64,000 nt of DNA, taken from the NCBI RefSeq assembly GCF_000813005.1, contig NZ_JSYP01000016.1, positions 25,906-89,905 on the forward strand, read 5' to 3'. This document shows positions 1-8,024 of this stretch, piece by piece. Origin of the DNA: Flavobacterium sp. KMS (GTDB lineage Bacteria; Bacteroidota; Bacteroidia; Flavobacteriales; Flavobacteriaceae). Each line of letters starts with the position of its first letter. The stretch's first letter is position 1. Both the position numbers and the translations under genes were made by a program. The notes beneath the pieces were generated by a model. It ran no database searches and was not told the origin of the DNA. It saw only the letters and a program-made list of their open reading frames with translations.

Positions 1-217
1 TCCTGAAAAAGGAGCGAAACAAGAATCTGAAGCAGAACACAAAGAGGAGCATGAAGAAATACACTTTAAAGCAATAGAAGTTATTCCTGGTACAACCGAT
101 ATGGGATATACCGAAATAAAATTTGTAACTTCAATCCCTGAGAATAGTCAAATTGTTACACAGGGTGCTTTCTACTTATTAGCAGCCCAAAAAGGCGGTG
201 GAGAGCACACACATTAA
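1..217 (+). CDS. C-terminal end of an RND efflux periplasmic adaptor (partial)
   Basis: Only the last 71 codons are in the window, read from base 2 to the TAA at 215-217. The segment is rich in His and Glu (EHKEEHEE) and ends GGGEHTH. It contains a stretch ending TQGAFYLLAAQKGG, which resembles the membrane-proximal end of CusB/CzcB-type adaptors from Bacteroidota, where a 'VTxGAFxLL' phrase is common. Such adaptors link an inner-membrane RND pump to an outer-membrane channel. The P1B metal ATPase two genes downstream supports a heavy-metal efflux locus. The family call rests on a short tail and on context, so it is moderate only. The start lies outside the window. Confidence 0.6.
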   Translation, partial: PEKGAKQESEAEHKEEHEEIHFKAIEVIPGTTDMGYTEIKFVTSIPENSQIVTQGAFYLLAAQKGGGEHTH

Positions 218-224
218 TTTTTAT

Positions 225-836
225 ATGAATAATAAGCAACATTGGGAAAATGTATTCACGACCAAAACTCCAAATGAAGTAAGCTGGACACAAGAATATC
301 CTAAAACTGCAATAGATTATATAGAAAACATAAAACTATCAAAAACTGCCAATATCATTGATGTTGGCGGTGGCGATAGTAATCTGGTCGATGCCTTATT
401 AGACAAAGGTTTTCTAAACATTTGGATATTGGATATTTCTGCTGCTGCACTAGAAAAAACAAAAACACGCTTAGGCGAAAAAGCTAATTCCGTACATTGG
501 ATTGTCTCGGATATTACAGAATTTATCCCTGATGTAAAATTCGATTTTTGGCATGACAGAGCCGTTTTCCATTTTCTAACTAATCACGAAAGTATCAATA
601 AATATGTCTCCATTATCAGTAATGCAGTCAATCCTAATGGTCATTTTTTATTAGGCACATTTTCAGAAAATGGACCATTAAAATGTAGCGGATTAGAAAT
701 AAAGCAATATTCTGAAAAGAATATGAAAGATACTTTCCAAAAAAGTTTTGAAACAATAAAATGTTTTACAGAAGATCATATTACACCATTTAACACAACA
801 CAGAATTTTCAATTCTGTGGATTTAAAAAGAAATAA
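225..836 (+). CDS. Class I SAM-dependent methyltransferase
   Basis: A 203-residue protein. The Rossmann motif I is IIDVGGGDSNL at about residues 43-53, followed by the acidic LDIS at the end of strand 2 and SDITEF further on. The phrase FDFWHDRAVFHFLT matches a family of small methyltransferases often found near metal-resistance genes in Bacteroidota. The substrate cannot be read from sequence. I chose the ATG at 225 because the longer reading needs a GTG at 198 that lies inside the upstream adaptor gene. The gene starts 7 bases after that stop and ends 2 bases before the ATPase start, so the three are probably one transcript. Confidence 0.82.
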   Translation: MNNKQHWENVFTTKTPNEVSWTQEYPKTAIDYIENIKLSKTANIIDVGGGDSNLVDALLDKGFLNIWILDISAAALEKTKTRLGEKANSVHWIVSDITEFIPDVKFDFWHDRAVFHFLTNHESINKYVSIISNAVNPNGHFLLGTFSENGPLKCSGLEIKQYSEKNMKDTFQKSFETIKCFTEDHITPFNTTQNFQFCGFKKK

Positions 837-838
837 AT

Positions 839-2854
839 ATGAACCATCAACATAAACCCGACGAGAATAATAAGCAAGTAGATTGTAAAGTCCCCGATAA
901 AAAATCTTCAAAAAATACGAATTCAGGATGTTGTTCCCATGATGAGCAAGAAACTCATGATGATCACGACGGGCACGACCATTCAGGAGGAGACCAAACC
1001 GTTTTCCAGATGTTTGCTCCAGCAATAATTAGCTTTGCTTTATTAATTATTGCTATTGTTTTTGATAATTATTTACCACAAAACTGGTTTACGGGATGGA
1101 TACGAATCATTTGGTATGTAATTGCCTATTTACCGGTAGGTTTTCCAGTCGTTAAAGAAGCATTAGAAAGTGCTAGAAAAGGTTCTTTCTTTTCTGAATT
1201 TTTACTCATGAGTATTGCTACAATCGGAGCTTTTGCCATTGGCGAATATCCTGAAGGAGTTGCAGTAATGTTGTTTTACGCTATTGGCGAAACTTTCCAG
1301 ACACTGGCAGTTACCAGAGCAAAAGCAAACATTAAATCATTACTCGACCAACGTCCTGATGAGGTTACTATTCTGGAAAATAATCAGCCGAAAATAATTA
1401 AAGCCGAAAGCGTTCAAATTGGGGCTATTATTCAGCTTAAACCTGGAGAAAAACTAGGTTTAGATGGAGAATTACTCTCTGATAATGCTTCGTTTAATAC
1501 AGCGGCTTTAACAGGCGAAAGTAAACCTGACACCAAGAGCAAAGGTGAAAGTGTTTTGGCAGGAATGATAAATCTAAACTCAGTAGCCGAAGTACGCGTT
1601 ACAGCATTATATACCGATAGTAAATTATCCAAGATTCTGGAAATGGTTCAGGATGCAACCGCCAAGAAAGCGCCAACTGAATTGTTCATTAGAAAATTTG
1701 CCAAAGTATATACACCATTTGTAGTGTATTCCGCAATTGCAATCTGTTTATTGCCTTACTTCTTTGTAGATGAATATATCTTCCGCGATTGGTTGTACCG
1801 AGCATTAGTATTCTTGGTTATTTCCTGTCCTTGTGCCTTGGTTATTTCTATTCCGCTAGGTTATTTTGGAGGAATTGGAGCAGCAAGTAAAAACGGAATC
1901 TTGTTTAAAGGTTCTAGTTTCCTTGATATCATGGCAGCCATTCAAGTTGTTGTAATGGACAAAACAGGAACATTGACCAAAGGTGTTTTTAAAGTTCAGA
2001 AAGTAGTTGCGTTAGATATTCCAGAAGCAGATTTAGTAAAATATACCGCAGCGCTCGAAACCAAATCAACGCATCCAGTAGGAACTGCCATAATCGAATA
2101 TGCAAAAGGTACTGAAAAAGGTGTTTCGGTTACTGATGTAGAAGAAATTGCAGGTCATGGTTTAAAAGGAAAAGTTGATGGAAACGAAATCTTGGCAGGT
2201 AATGCTAAACTATTAAAGAAATTCAACATAAGTTATGATTCCGAAATAGACAATACACCGTTTACTATAATCGTAATTGCCATTAACCAGAAATATGCAG
2301 GTTACTTTTTAATCGCCGATGAAATTAAAGAAGATGCCAAACAAGCAATTCAGAGTTTACATTCGATAAACGTAAAAACAGTTATGCTCTCGGGAGACAA
2401 AACTGCTGTTGTTAATGCTGTTGCAAAAGAACTAAATATTGATGAAGCCTATGGAGATTTATTGCCGGAGAATAAAGTCGAGAAAGTAACAGCCTTAAAA
2501 GACAAAAACCTGAAAATTGCCTTTGTAGGCGATGGTGTAAATGATGCACCAGTTGTTGCTCTTGCTCATGCAGGTATTGCAATGGGCGGTTTAGGAAGTG
2601 ATGCTACAATTGAAACTGCAGATATCGTTATCCAAAACGACCAACCAACAAAAATTTATACTGCTATAAACATTGGAAAAAAAACCAAACAAATCGTTTG
2701 GCAAAATATCACTTTGGCATTTGTTGTAAAAGCTGTTGTGCTAATACTTGGTGCAGGAGGTTTAGCAACCATGTGGGAAGCAGTATTTGCAGATGTTGGA
2801 GTTGCTTTACTAGCGATTCTAAATGCAGTAAGAATTCAGAAAATGAAATTCTAG
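839..2854 (+). CDS. Heavy-metal P1B-type ATPase, Zn/Cd/Pb class
   Basis: A 671-residue cation pump of the inner membrane. Signatures in order are TGES at 225-228 (actuator), the transmembrane metal site CPC at 330-332, the phosphorylated Asp in DKTGTLT (D374), the HP dipeptide at 412-413 and GDGVNDAP at 565-572. K631 in the penultimate helix and D652 in the last helix fit the P1B-2 (ZntA/CadA-like) pattern, which predicts export of Zn, Cd or Pb rather than copper. The N-terminus has no CxxC HMA fold. It has a loose His/Cys/Asp-rich stretch (CC at 31-32, then several His to about residue 48) that could bind metal. It follows the methyltransferase by 2 bases and ends at a strong terminator. Confidence 0.93.
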   Translation: MNHQHKPDENNKQVDCKVPDKKSSKNTNSGCCSHDEQETHDDHDGHDHSGGDQTVFQMFAPAIISFALLIIAIVFDNYLPQNWFTGWIRIIWYVIAYLPVGFPVVKEALESARKGSFFSEFLLMSIATIGAFAIGEYPEGVAVMLFYAIGETFQTLAVTRAKANIKSLLDQRPDEVTILENNQPKIIKAESVQIGAIIQLKPGEKLGLDGELLSDNASFNTAALTGESKPDTKSKGESVLAGMINLNSVAEVRVTALYTDSKLSKILEMVQDATAKKAPTELFIRKFAKVYTPFVVYSAIAICLLPYFFVDEYIFRDWLYRALVFLVISCPCALVISIPLGYFGGIGAASKNGILFKGSSFLDIMAAIQVVVMDKTGTLTKGVFKVQKVVALDIPEADLVKYTAALETKSTHPVGTAIIEYAKGTEKGVSVTDVEEIAGHGLKGKVDGNEILAGNAKLLKKFNISYDSEIDNTPFTIIVIAINQKYAGYFLIADEIKEDAKQAIQSLHSINVKTVMLSGDKTAVVNAVAKELNIDEAYGDLLPENKVEKVTALKDKNLKIAFVGDGVNDAPVVALAHAGIAMGGLGSDATIETADIVIQNDQPTKIYTAINIGKKTKQIVWQNITLAFVVKAVVLILGAGGLATMWEAVFADVGVALLAILNAVRIQKMKF

Positions 2855-2872
2855 ATATTCTATTAATAGTTT

Positions 2873-2912
2873 AAAAGGACGTTTGTACGATTTTGTATGA
2901 ACGTCCTTTTTT
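2873..2912 (+). terminator. Rho-independent terminator after the metal ATPase
   Basis: Perfect 11-bp inverted repeat AAAAGGACGTT / AACGTCCTTTT (2873-2883 with 2900-2910). The stem can extend inward by a few wobble pairs, and a T run follows. Confidence 0.9.
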
Positions 2913-3012
2913 ATTCTCATTTTTGAATTGATTTCTTTTTTATAGGTTAATGTCGTTTTAATACTCTTCCAAATAAAGTTTTCGCAAAAACGCCAAGATT
3001 ACACACCTTTCC

Positions 3013-3036
3013 TTTGCGACTTTGCGGCTTTGCGTG
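3013..3036. repeat. Short tandem TTTGCG repeat in a 432-base intergenic gap
   Basis: TTTGCG occurs three times at an 8-base spacing (3013, 3021, 3029). It sits in the 2855-3286 gap, which otherwise holds the terminator at its left end and the pirin promoter at its right end. I see no ORF or structured RNA in the remainder. Phrases like this are common low-complexity filler in flavobacterial intergenic DNA (recalled, not checked). Confidence 0.5.
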
Positions 3037-3255
3037 AAAATTTTAGTAACAATTGCCTAAAAAAGCTTTATTATTTTGGCTAAAGCCAAATCATTTATAA
3101 TCAATTCAAAACCTCCTATTTTCTAAAACTCATCATTTTAAAAACCAACAACTGATAACCCTCAACCAACAACTAAAAAAAATTAAATAATATTCCTTAC
3201 TTTTATACTAACTCACTTCTTAATCTACATTAAGTTACATTTTTCATAATGAGAG

Positions 3256-3263
3256 TAACTTTG
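3256..3263 (+). promoter_or_regulatory. Bacteroidota -7 box for the pirin operon
   Basis: TAACTTTG matches the Bacteroidota consensus TAnnTTTG and lies 23 bases before the pirin ATG. No clear TTG -33 element is seen at the expected distance, so the assignment rests on the -7 box and position. Confidence 0.6.
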
Positions 3264-3286
3264 TATAACAATAAAACAAATACATT

Positions 3287-4165
3287 ATGAAAACTAAAAA
3301 TATAGAAATAGTAGTAGCTCCAAGACAACCACATTATGTTGGTGATGGATTTAGAGTGCACAATTTTATTCCAAGTGTACCACAATTAAGCATGAAACGC
3401 ATGAGCCCTTTTATCATGCTAGATTATAATTCAAAATTTTATTTCCCGCCTACAAATACTCCAAAAGGTGTTGGTGTACATCCACATCGTGGTTTTGAGA
3501 CCGTAACTATTGCTTATAAAGGCAAAGTAGCCCATCATGATAGTAGCGGAGGCGGCGGAGTAATTGGCGAAGGCGATGTACAATGGATGACTGCAGCATC
3601 GGGAGTTTTGCACAAAGAATATCATGAAGAAAACTTCAGTAAAACTGGAGGCGATTTCCAAATGGTACAACTTTGGGTAAACTTACCTGCTAAAGACAAA
3701 ATGTCGAAACCTAAATACCAAGGAATCACTAATGACCAAATTAATAAATATGAACTTCCTGAAAATGGTGGTCATATCGAAGTAATTGCTGGAGAATATA
3801 AAGATGTAAAAGGAACTGCATCTACCTTTACTCCTTTGCACTTACTTAATGCAAGATTACTTAAAGGCGGAAAAGCAGCTTTTAATTTCCCAGCAACTTA
3901 CAACACTGCATTATTGGTTATAGAAGGTAGTATTACAGTAAACGATATTACAAACGTACCGACAAATCATTTGGTTTTATTCGAAAATGAAGGCGAAGAT
4001 TTTCATATCGAAGCACAAGAAAATAGTATCGTATTGATTTTAAGCGGAGAACCAATTAAAGAGCCAATTGCTACTCACGGACCTTTTGTAATGAACACGC
4101 AGGAAGAATTAGTTCAGGCTGTAAATGATTACAATAATGGTAAATTTGGAACTCTGGAAAATTAA
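3287..4165 (+). CDS. Pirin family protein, first of two
   Basis: A 292-residue bicupin. The N-terminal cupin has the pirin metal site: HPH at 65-67 and the later His109/Glu111 in VLHKE, equivalent to the two His, His and Glu ligands known from human pirin. Members are Fe-binding; some have quercetinase activity and others act as redox-sensitive regulators, so the exact role is open. The ATG at 3287 follows a good -7 box and the protein has no signal peptide, so it is cytoplasmic. It heads a tight gene set (gaps of 15, 4 and 5 bases) with a second pirin, an OsmC protein and an acetyltransferase, which suggests an oxidative or electrophile stress response. Confidence 0.92.
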   Translation: MKTKNIEIVVAPRQPHYVGDGFRVHNFIPSVPQLSMKRMSPFIMLDYNSKFYFPPTNTPKGVGVHPHRGFETVTIAYKGKVAHHDSSGGGGVIGEGDVQWMTAASGVLHKEYHEENFSKTGGDFQMVQLWVNLPAKDKMSKPKYQGITNDQINKYELPENGGHIEVIAGEYKDVKGTASTFTPLHLLNARLLKGGKAAFNFPATYNTALLVIEGSITVNDITNVPTNHLVLFENEGEDFHIEAQENSIVLILSGEPIKEPIATHGPFVMNTQEELVQAVNDYNNGKFGTLEN

Positions 4166-4180
4166 TTTAAAAAATATAAT

Positions 4181-5062
4181 ATGTCAAACGTAAATCTAAT
4201 TATTGAAGAACGCGCTGCCAGTATTGGTAATTTTATGGTAGGAAGATTATTGCCCTTTCGGCAAAAAAGAGCCGTTGGACCATTTGTATTTATTGACCAT
4301 ATGGGACCGGTTCATTTAAGCGAACAAGAAAATTTAGATGTTCCGCCACATCCTCACATCGGATTATCTACCCTTACTTTTTTATTTGAGGGAAGTATCA
4401 TGCACAAAGATAGTTTGGGATCTGAAATAGAAATCAAACCCGGAGCAGTAAACTGGATGACAGCAGGAAAAGGAATTGTGCATTCTGAAAGAACACCACA
4501 ATACTTGCGTGAATCTAAAAAAACGCTTCATGGATTACAAATTTGGGTGGCGTTACCAAAAGAATTGGAACAAATGGAACCTAATTTTGTGCATGTAGAA
4601 GCCAGTGATATTCCGAGTTGGGAAAAAGATGGAGTTTCTTATAAGCTAATTGCAGGAGAAGCTTTCGGAAAAAAATCACCAGTTCCCGTGTATAGTCCGT
4701 TATATTTTATTGAAATCAAAAGTACGACGGCTCAAAAAATAAACATCGGAAAAGATTTATTTGGCGAAAGCGGATTATATATTCTTGACGGAAGTATAAA
4801 AGCTGATGGACATACATATGACCCAAAACAAATCCTGATTGCAAACGACAGTACCTTATGCGAATTTGAAATCGCTGCCAATACAACCGTTTATATATTT
4901 GGAGGAACTCCATTTCCAGAAGAACATTTCATTTTTTGGAATTTTGTCTCATCAGACAAAGAAATATTGGAAAAAGCAAAACAAGACTGGGAAGCACAAA
5001 CTTTTCCTAAAGTCCCTGGTGAAACCGATTTTGTTCCTTTACCAAAACCTCAAATACGATAA
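4181..5062 (+). CDS. Pirin family protein, second of two
   Basis: A 293-residue bicupin with the pirin metal ligands HPH at 57-59 and His101/Glu103 (IVHSE). It is clearly divergent from the protein encoded just upstream, differing through most of the C-terminal cupin, so this is an old paralogue pair and not a recent duplication. Both keep all four predicted ligands, so both may bind metal. It begins 15 bases after the first pirin and ends 4 bases before the OsmC start. Function within the pirin family (dioxygenase or regulator) cannot be decided from sequence. Confidence 0.92.
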   Translation: MSNVNLIIEERAASIGNFMVGRLLPFRQKRAVGPFVFIDHMGPVHLSEQENLDVPPHPHIGLSTLTFLFEGSIMHKDSLGSEIEIKPGAVNWMTAGKGIVHSERTPQYLRESKKTLHGLQIWVALPKELEQMEPNFVHVEASDIPSWEKDGVSYKLIAGEAFGKKSPVPVYSPLYFIEIKSTTAQKINIGKDLFGESGLYILDGSIKADGHTYDPKQILIANDSTLCEFEIAANTTVYIFGGTPFPEEHFIFWNFVSSDKEILEKAKQDWEAQTFPKVPGETDFVPLPKPQIR

Positions 5063-5066
5063 ATTT

Positions 5067-5462
5067 ATGAATACGATAACAGCAAGTATTGACACAAGAA
5101 AATACCGAACGGAAATAAAATCGGCAAGCGGTAATATCGTTATTGCTGATGAACCACAAGAAATGGGAGGAAAAAATTTGGGCTTTTCCCCTTCCGAGTT
5201 ATTGGCTTCTGCATTGGCATCTTGCACATTGATTACATTACGTATGTATATTGACCGTAAACAATGGAATATTGCAGAAATTAATATTTCGGTAGATTTT
5301 GAGAGAAATTCTGAACAAAACGTTTCCTTATTAAACCGCAAGATAGAGATAACAGGAAATGTAGATGAAGCTCAAAAGGAAAGACTTTTAAAAATTGCCA
5401 ATAGTTGCCCAATTCACAAAACGCTAACAAACACGATACAAATACAAACAACTTTAGACTAA
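5067..5462 (+). CDS. OsmC family protein (peroxide or thiol stress)
   Basis: A 131-residue protein with the two redox cysteines of the OsmC/Ohr fold: C53 in ALASCTLIT and C114 in NSCPIHKTL. Family members reduce organic hydroperoxides with these cysteines. It is closer in look to the YhfA-like branch than to classical Ohr, and the real substrate is unknown. I start it at the ATG at 5067. A longer reading beginning at 4839 overlaps the pirin gene and adds unrelated sequence. The 4-base gap to the pirin and 5-base gap to the acetyltransferase indicate cotranscription. A second, different OsmC protein is encoded at 21338. Confidence 0.88.
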   Translation: MNTITASIDTRKYRTEIKSASGNIVIADEPQEMGGKNLGFSPSELLASALASCTLITLRMYIDRKQWNIAEINISVDFERNSEQNVSLLNRKIEITGNVDEAQKERLLKIANSCPIHKTLTNTIQIQTTLD

Positions 5463-5467
5463 ATATT

Positions 5468-5752
5468 ATGGAAATAGAACAAATAAACGAAGGAAGAAAA
5501 GGATATTATAAAGCAGTAGAAGACGGAAAAGAAGGTGGAAGAATGACCTATACTTGGGCTGGAGATACTAAATTTATAATTGACCATACCGAAGTAAATC
5601 CCGATTTTAACGGTAAAGGTGTTGGGAAAAAACTAGTTATGGCAGCAGTAACATATGCTCGCGAAAACAATCTAAAAATCATTCCGCTTTGCCCTTTTGC
5701 GAAAAGCGTATTTGATAAAACAGACGATATAAAAGACGTATTGTTTCACTAA
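5468..5752 (+). CDS. Small YjdJ-type GNAT N-acetyltransferase
   Basis: A 94-residue protein consisting of little more than a minimal GNAT core. The acetyl-CoA-binding motif reads VNPDFNGKGVGKKLV at about residues 43-57, and the C-terminus carries the IIPLCPFAKSVF phrase typical of the short YjdJ/GCN5-like family. The acceptor substrate is not known for this family. The ATG at 5468 was preferred because an earlier in-frame start lies inside the OsmC gene. It is the last gene of the pirin-pirin-OsmC-GNAT set. Confidence 0.85.
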   Translation: MEIEQINEGRKGYYKAVEDGKEGGRMTYTWAGDTKFIIDHTEVNPDFNGKGVGKKLVMAAVTYARENNLKIIPLCPFAKSVFDKTDDIKDVLFH

Positions 5753-5890
5753 TTATTTAAGGTACTGAGGTTCTGAGATGCAAAGGGACAAAGGTTTTGA
5801 GCTGCAAAGAGGCTGAGGTTCTAAGTCCCAATCTTGTCAGACTGAGCAGAGTCAAAGAGCAATGCTGGATTTTAATTGCGCATAATAAGG

Positions 5891-6015
5891 AACGCGGATG
5901 ACGCAGATTTACTTCGTAAAGACGCGGATAAAAACTGATTTTTTAAAATAACAATGAGAAAAAAATCCGTTTTTATCCGCGTTTTCGCCAAAGGCGAATC
6001 TGTGTCATCCGCGTT
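5891..6015. repeat. Long palindromic dispersed repeat (family A, copy 1)
   Basis: Two arms of about 55 bases that are near reverse complements. The left begins AACGCGGATGACGCAGATT and the right ends AATCTGTGTCATCCGCGTT, separated by about 12 AT-rich bases. Related copies lie at 12681-12766, 21825-21944 and, in rearranged form, at 30474-30760. The rest of the 5753-6167 gap holds another AG-rich low-complexity repeat (about 5760-5830) and the deaminase promoter. No ORF is seen. The element could fold in RNA or extrude as a cruciform, and resembles REP/BIME-type repeats in concept. Confidence 0.8.
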
Positions 6016-6138
6016 CTATTTTTTTAAAAGATTCTATAAAGGTGCACAACAGTGCGCCTTTATTTTACATTTATATAAGAAAACAACCTGTCGTTTCACC
6101 AATTTTCATCTTAATTTTCAAATGTCCTCCTAATCAAT

Positions 6139-6146
6139 TACATTTG
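6139..6146 (+). promoter_or_regulatory. -7 box for the adenosine deaminase gene
   Basis: TACATTTG matches TAnnTTTG and lies 21 bases before the ATG at 6168. The -33 region is not convincing. Confidence 0.55.
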
Positions 6147-6167
6147 CATGTAATTTAAACTTACTAT

Positions 6168-7586
6168 ATGACGAGGATAATTACAGTTTTTAGTTTTTTC
6201 ATAGCACAACTCTGCTTTTCACAATCAACAGCAACTTATTTAGATAAAATCAGAAATAACGAAGCGGCACTAACTGCTTTCTTTTCTCAGATGCCAAAAG
6301 GCGGTGATTTACATCATCATTTTTCGGGTTCTATCTATGCCGAACCTTTATTAGAAAGAGCTATCGCAGAAGATTTCTATTTGAATTTAGAAACCATGCA
6401 AGTTCTAAAAGCAAAACCTGCAAAAGGAAATTGGGAGACTTTTTCTTCCCTTAGAAACAGTGGAAAACTAGAATATTACAAGCAACAAATCATGCAAACC
6501 TGGTCTGCAAAAGACTACAATGGTGTTACTGTTCCTTCTGATGATTTATTCTTTGACTCTTTTGAGAAATTTTCTCCAACTATCGACGGACATTTTGCCG
6601 AAGGTATGCTTGAGCTTAAAAACAGAGCAATTAAAGAAAATGTAAGCTATATTGAAACACAATTAAACACCATTCCTTGTGATATGAATGTGGATGATTT
6701 AGCCGATTTTAATACAAAACTAAGACTAGCTGCTGCTCAAAAAGATGAAAAAGCAATTTTTAAATCTTTAGATGCACTTTATAAATCATTACAAGATAAA
6801 AATGCTGTAAAATACGCTGAGGATTTCAATACTAATTTTATAGCCAAATTACATAAAGACCTTAAAATCGATGATGCAAACTTCACAATGCGTTATCAAA
6901 ACTTTGTGTTGCGCTTTATGGAGCCTGTAGATTTATTCAAAAATCTTATGATTGCCTTTATCTCTGCTGACAAAAGCAAGCTTGTAGCGGGTGTAAATAT
7001 CGTTTCTCCAGAACATGGCGAAACGTCTATGAAAGATTATTGGTTACACATGGTAATGTTTAAATACTGCCATTCTCGTTTTCCAGATGTAAAATATACA
7101 CTTCATGCTGGTGAACTTACATTAGGACTTGTACAACCAGAAGAATTAACATGGCATATTACTTCGGCTATTCATACTGCCGGAGCTAATAGAATTGGTC
7201 ATGGTGTAGATATCGCTTACGAAGAAAACTCGTATGACTTATTGCGTTATATGGCAAAGAATAATATTCCGATTGAGATTAACTTAGTAAGTAATGAGTT
7301 TATCCTGAAAGTTAAAAATGCACGTCATCCTTTTACATTATACAAAGAATTTAATGTGCCAATTGTAATTAGTACTGATGATGCAGGAATTTTAAGAACA
7401 AACATGACGGAGCAATATGTTTTATTGGCTAGCAGATATCAGGATGTTACTTATGCAACTATTAAGCAATATGTTTACAATAGTATCAATTACAGTTTCA
7501 TTCAGGATAATGCAGTTAAAAAGCAGTTACTAAAAGACCTTGATACAAGATTTAAAACTTTTGAAGCCAAATTTTCAGAGAAATAA
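6168..7586 (+). CDS. Secreted adenosine deaminase-like amidohydrolase
   Basis: A 472-residue protein with a signal peptide (residues 1 to about 18, ending CFSQS). The TIM-barrel metal site of the adenosine deaminase family is complete: H49 and H51 in GGDLHHHFSG, HAGE at 313-316, H345 in RIGHG, and the STDDAG motif at 402-407. It should therefore deaminate adenosine or a related purine outside the cytoplasm. It is longer than cytosolic Add (about 330-350 residues) because of an inserted helical region at roughly 90-240, resembling the secreted ADGF/CECR1-like branch in size. The ABM-domain gene begins 3 bases after it. Periplasmic or outer-surface purine salvage is the likely role, but the exact substrate is inferred. 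Confidence 0.88.
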   Translation: MTRIITVFSFFIAQLCFSQSTATYLDKIRNNEAALTAFFSQMPKGGDLHHHFSGSIYAEPLLERAIAEDFYLNLETMQVLKAKPAKGNWETFSSLRNSGKLEYYKQQIMQTWSAKDYNGVTVPSDDLFFDSFEKFSPTIDGHFAEGMLELKNRAIKENVSYIETQLNTIPCDMNVDDLADFNTKLRLAAAQKDEKAIFKSLDALYKSLQDKNAVKYAEDFNTNFIAKLHKDLKIDDANFTMRYQNFVLRFMEPVDLFKNLMIAFISADKSKLVAGVNIVSPEHGETSMKDYWLHMVMFKYCHSRFPDVKYTLHAGELTLGLVQPEELTWHITSAIHTAGANRIGHGVDIAYEENSYDLLRYMAKNNIPIEINLVSNEFILKVKNARHPFTLYKEFNVPIVISTDDAGILRTNMTEQYVLLASRYQDVTYATIKQYVYNSINYSFIQDNAVKKQLLKDLDTRFKTFEAKFSEK

Positions 7587-7589
7587 AAT

Positions 7590-7892
7590 ATGATTCAAGA
7601 AGCAGCAGTTTTATTTGTAAAAAAAGACCAAGAAAAGGATTTCGAAAATAATTTTGCTAAAGCAAGTCAATATATAAGTTCTATAGAAGGTTATTTAGGG
7701 CACAGTCTTAAAAAATGCATGGAACAGCCCAATAAGTATCTTTTATTGGTCGATTGGCGCAATCTCGAAGACCACACAATTGGTTTTAGAGAATCGGTAG
7801 CATATCTGGAATGGAAGAAATTATTGCATCATTATTACGAGCCGTTTCCTATTGTAGAACATTTTGAAACTGTTTTTGAGAATAAAATCTAG
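7590..7892 (+). CDS. ABM-domain (antibiotic biosynthesis monooxygenase) family protein
   Basis: A 100-residue protein with the ferredoxin-like ABM pattern: a beta strand EAAVLFVKKDQ, a helix with FENNFAKA, a strand with YLGHSLKKC and then KYLLLVDWRNLEDHT. Proteins of this fold include monooxygenases, haem-degrading enzymes and many of unknown role, and the sequence does not decide between them. It starts 3 bases after the deaminase stop, so it is very likely cotranscribed. No signal peptide is present, so unlike its neighbour it should remain in the cytoplasm. Confidence 0.78.
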   Translation: MIQEAAVLFVKKDQEKDFENNFAKASQYISSIEGYLGHSLKKCMEQPNKYLLLVDWRNLEDHTIGFRESVAYLEWKKLLHHYYEPFPIVEHFETVFENKI

Positions 7893-7938
7893 TTAGCTTT
7901 TAACCACAAAGTTTACAAAGGTTCATGCAAAGCTAGTA

Positions 7939-7956
7939 ATCCCGAAGCGTCGGGAT
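7939..7956. repeat. Small dispersed hairpin ATCCCGA-AGCG-TCGGGAT
   Basis: Perfect 7-bp stem with a 4-base loop. A near copy (ATCCCGTAATGTCGGGAC) is embedded in the repeat at 12690-12707. It probably belongs to a widespread flavobacterial filler repeat and lacks a T tract, so it is not called a terminator. Confidence 0.55.
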
Positions 7957-8024
7957 AAAATCGGTCTAACCTTTTTAATCTGTGGCAAAAACTTAAAACT
8001 CAAAACAAAATATAATTTCTGAGA

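Noticed and set aside
198..224. Longer methyltransferase start at GTG 198
   Set aside because: It lies inside the last codons of the upstream adaptor gene; the ATG at 225 fits the domain start.
693..1025. Antisense ORFs over 60 codons such as this one
   Set aside because: They lie opposite strong genes, have no protein-like pattern and arise from the mirror frame; the same holds for the many others inside rpsA, lon, gyrA, clpC and the T9SS cargo gene.
4839..5066. Upstream extension of the OsmC frame by 76 codons
   Set aside because: Fully inside the pirin gene, unlike any OsmC, and the ATG at 5067 gives the family's normal length.
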